Of a stretch of DNA of 52,123 nt, positions 51,962 to 52,123 are shown piece after piece. A program made the position numbers and the translations under genes. The stretch is from Pseudomonadota bacterium (GTDB lineage Bacteria > Pseudomonadota > Gammaproteobacteria > Burkholderiales > Burkholderiaceae_C). Each line of letters begins with the position of its first letter. Within the stretch, counting starts at the first letter, position 1. The stretch lies in the NCBI GenBank assembly GCA_020161215.1, contig JAIUOM010000013.1, positions 1 through 52,123 on the forward strand. The letters are read 5' to 3'. The notes beneath the pieces were generated by a model. The model was not told where the DNA came from. It did no database searches and saw only the letters and a program-made list of their open reading frames with translations.

Positions 51962-52123
51962 ATGCCCCGTTCACCCGCTCCGCCCGCCGCCCGCCCGGCG
52001 GCCCCGCATGAAGTGCGCCTCATCGGCGGCCAGTGGCGCCGCACGCGCCTGCCGGTGGCCGACAAGCCCGGCCTGCGCCCGACGCCCGACCGGGTGCGTG
52101 AAACCCTGTTCAACTGGCTCGGG
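51962..52123 (+). CDS. rsmD: 16S rRNA (guanine966-N2)-methyltransferase RsmD, N-terminal part
   Basis: 54 codons before the window ends. After a Pro/Ala-rich leader, residues HEVRLIGGQWRRTRLPV and GLRPTPDRVRETLFNWLG match the RsmD N-terminus (IIGGxWRGRKLPV ... LRPTxDRVRETLFNWL). Methylates G966 of 16S rRNA. Following an M16 peptidase pair is its usual place in betaproteobacteria. Confidence 0.95.
   Translation, partial: MPRSPAPPAARPAAPHEVRLIGGQWRRTRLPVADKPGLRPTPDRVRETLFNWLG

Overview
The window is a high-GC chromosomal segment from a betaproteobacterium, most likely of the family Comamonadaceae (Acidovorax, Alicycliphilus or a relative). This rests on the imuA-imuB-dnaE2 SOS cassette, the ftsY / M16-M16 / rsmD neighbourhood, many liv-type transporters, orphan Bug receptors, and a family of short dispersed repeats ending in AGCTATCAAATCAGGAG-like sequence. 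No tRNA, rRNA, CRISPR array or phage gene was seen.

Layout. 1-5150: LexA-controlled mutagenesis cassette imuA-imuB-dnaE2 (minus strand; dnaE2 runs off the left edge). 5403-9884: assorted housekeeping and accessory genes (MFS transporter, short family III CoA-transferase, TauE-type exporter, EthD-like protein, SDR). 10159-12274: pobA (4-hydroxybenzoate 3-monooxygenase) divergent from an IclR-type regulator. About 12.4-26.6 kb: an apparent genomic island inserted into the 3' end of livF. The native livF tail is left behind at 12347-12493, and an intact but chimeric livF lies at 26448-27257; the two share a 62-bp block. 26448-31621: liv operon livJ-H-M-G-F with unusual repeat elements in its gene junctions. 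31850-32941: FAD oxidoreductase. 33251-43667: a sensor kinase and response regulator, a complete second liv-type importer, and two hydrolases (M81 and M20). 43681-52123: ftsY, selD, a DUF4239-like membrane protein, MscS channel, an M16 peptidase pair, a hemerythrin-domain protein and the start of rsmD.

The most interesting content is in the island, which carries two catabolic modules. Module A (minus strand, 12536-19823) has five genes joined by 4-bp ATGA overlaps: crotonase-family enzyme, B12-dependent acyl-CoA mutase large subunit, small B12-binding subunit, family III CoA-transferase and MeaB-type GTPase. A Bug receptor and an MFS transporter follow. A divergent IclR regulator and an alpha/beta hydrolase lie on the other strand. 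The mutase aligns without gaps to methylmalonyl-CoA mutase around the active site (Tyr71, Ala98, Arg189, His226), which argues against the 2-hydroxyisobutyryl-CoA type and for a carboxylate-bearing acyl-CoA substrate. The crotonase homologue has Gln150 where the second catalytic Glu is expected. I infer a peripheral pathway for an unidentified branched carboxylic acid. Module B (21871-26409) has a LacI regulator divergent from a Bug receptor, an acyl-CoA ligase and a short citrate-synthase-fold protein resembling citryl-CoA lyase. It would fit import, CoA activation and retro-aldol cleavage of an unknown acid.

Other structure: short dispersed repeats lie between genes and also in frame inside dnaE2, ftsY and an M16 signal peptide. 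A four-copy 84-bp tandem array fills the livH-livM gap exactly and is itself an ORF overlapping both neighbours by four bases. A 111-bp hairpin-rich repeat occurs twice, each time just 3' of a minus-strand stop codon.
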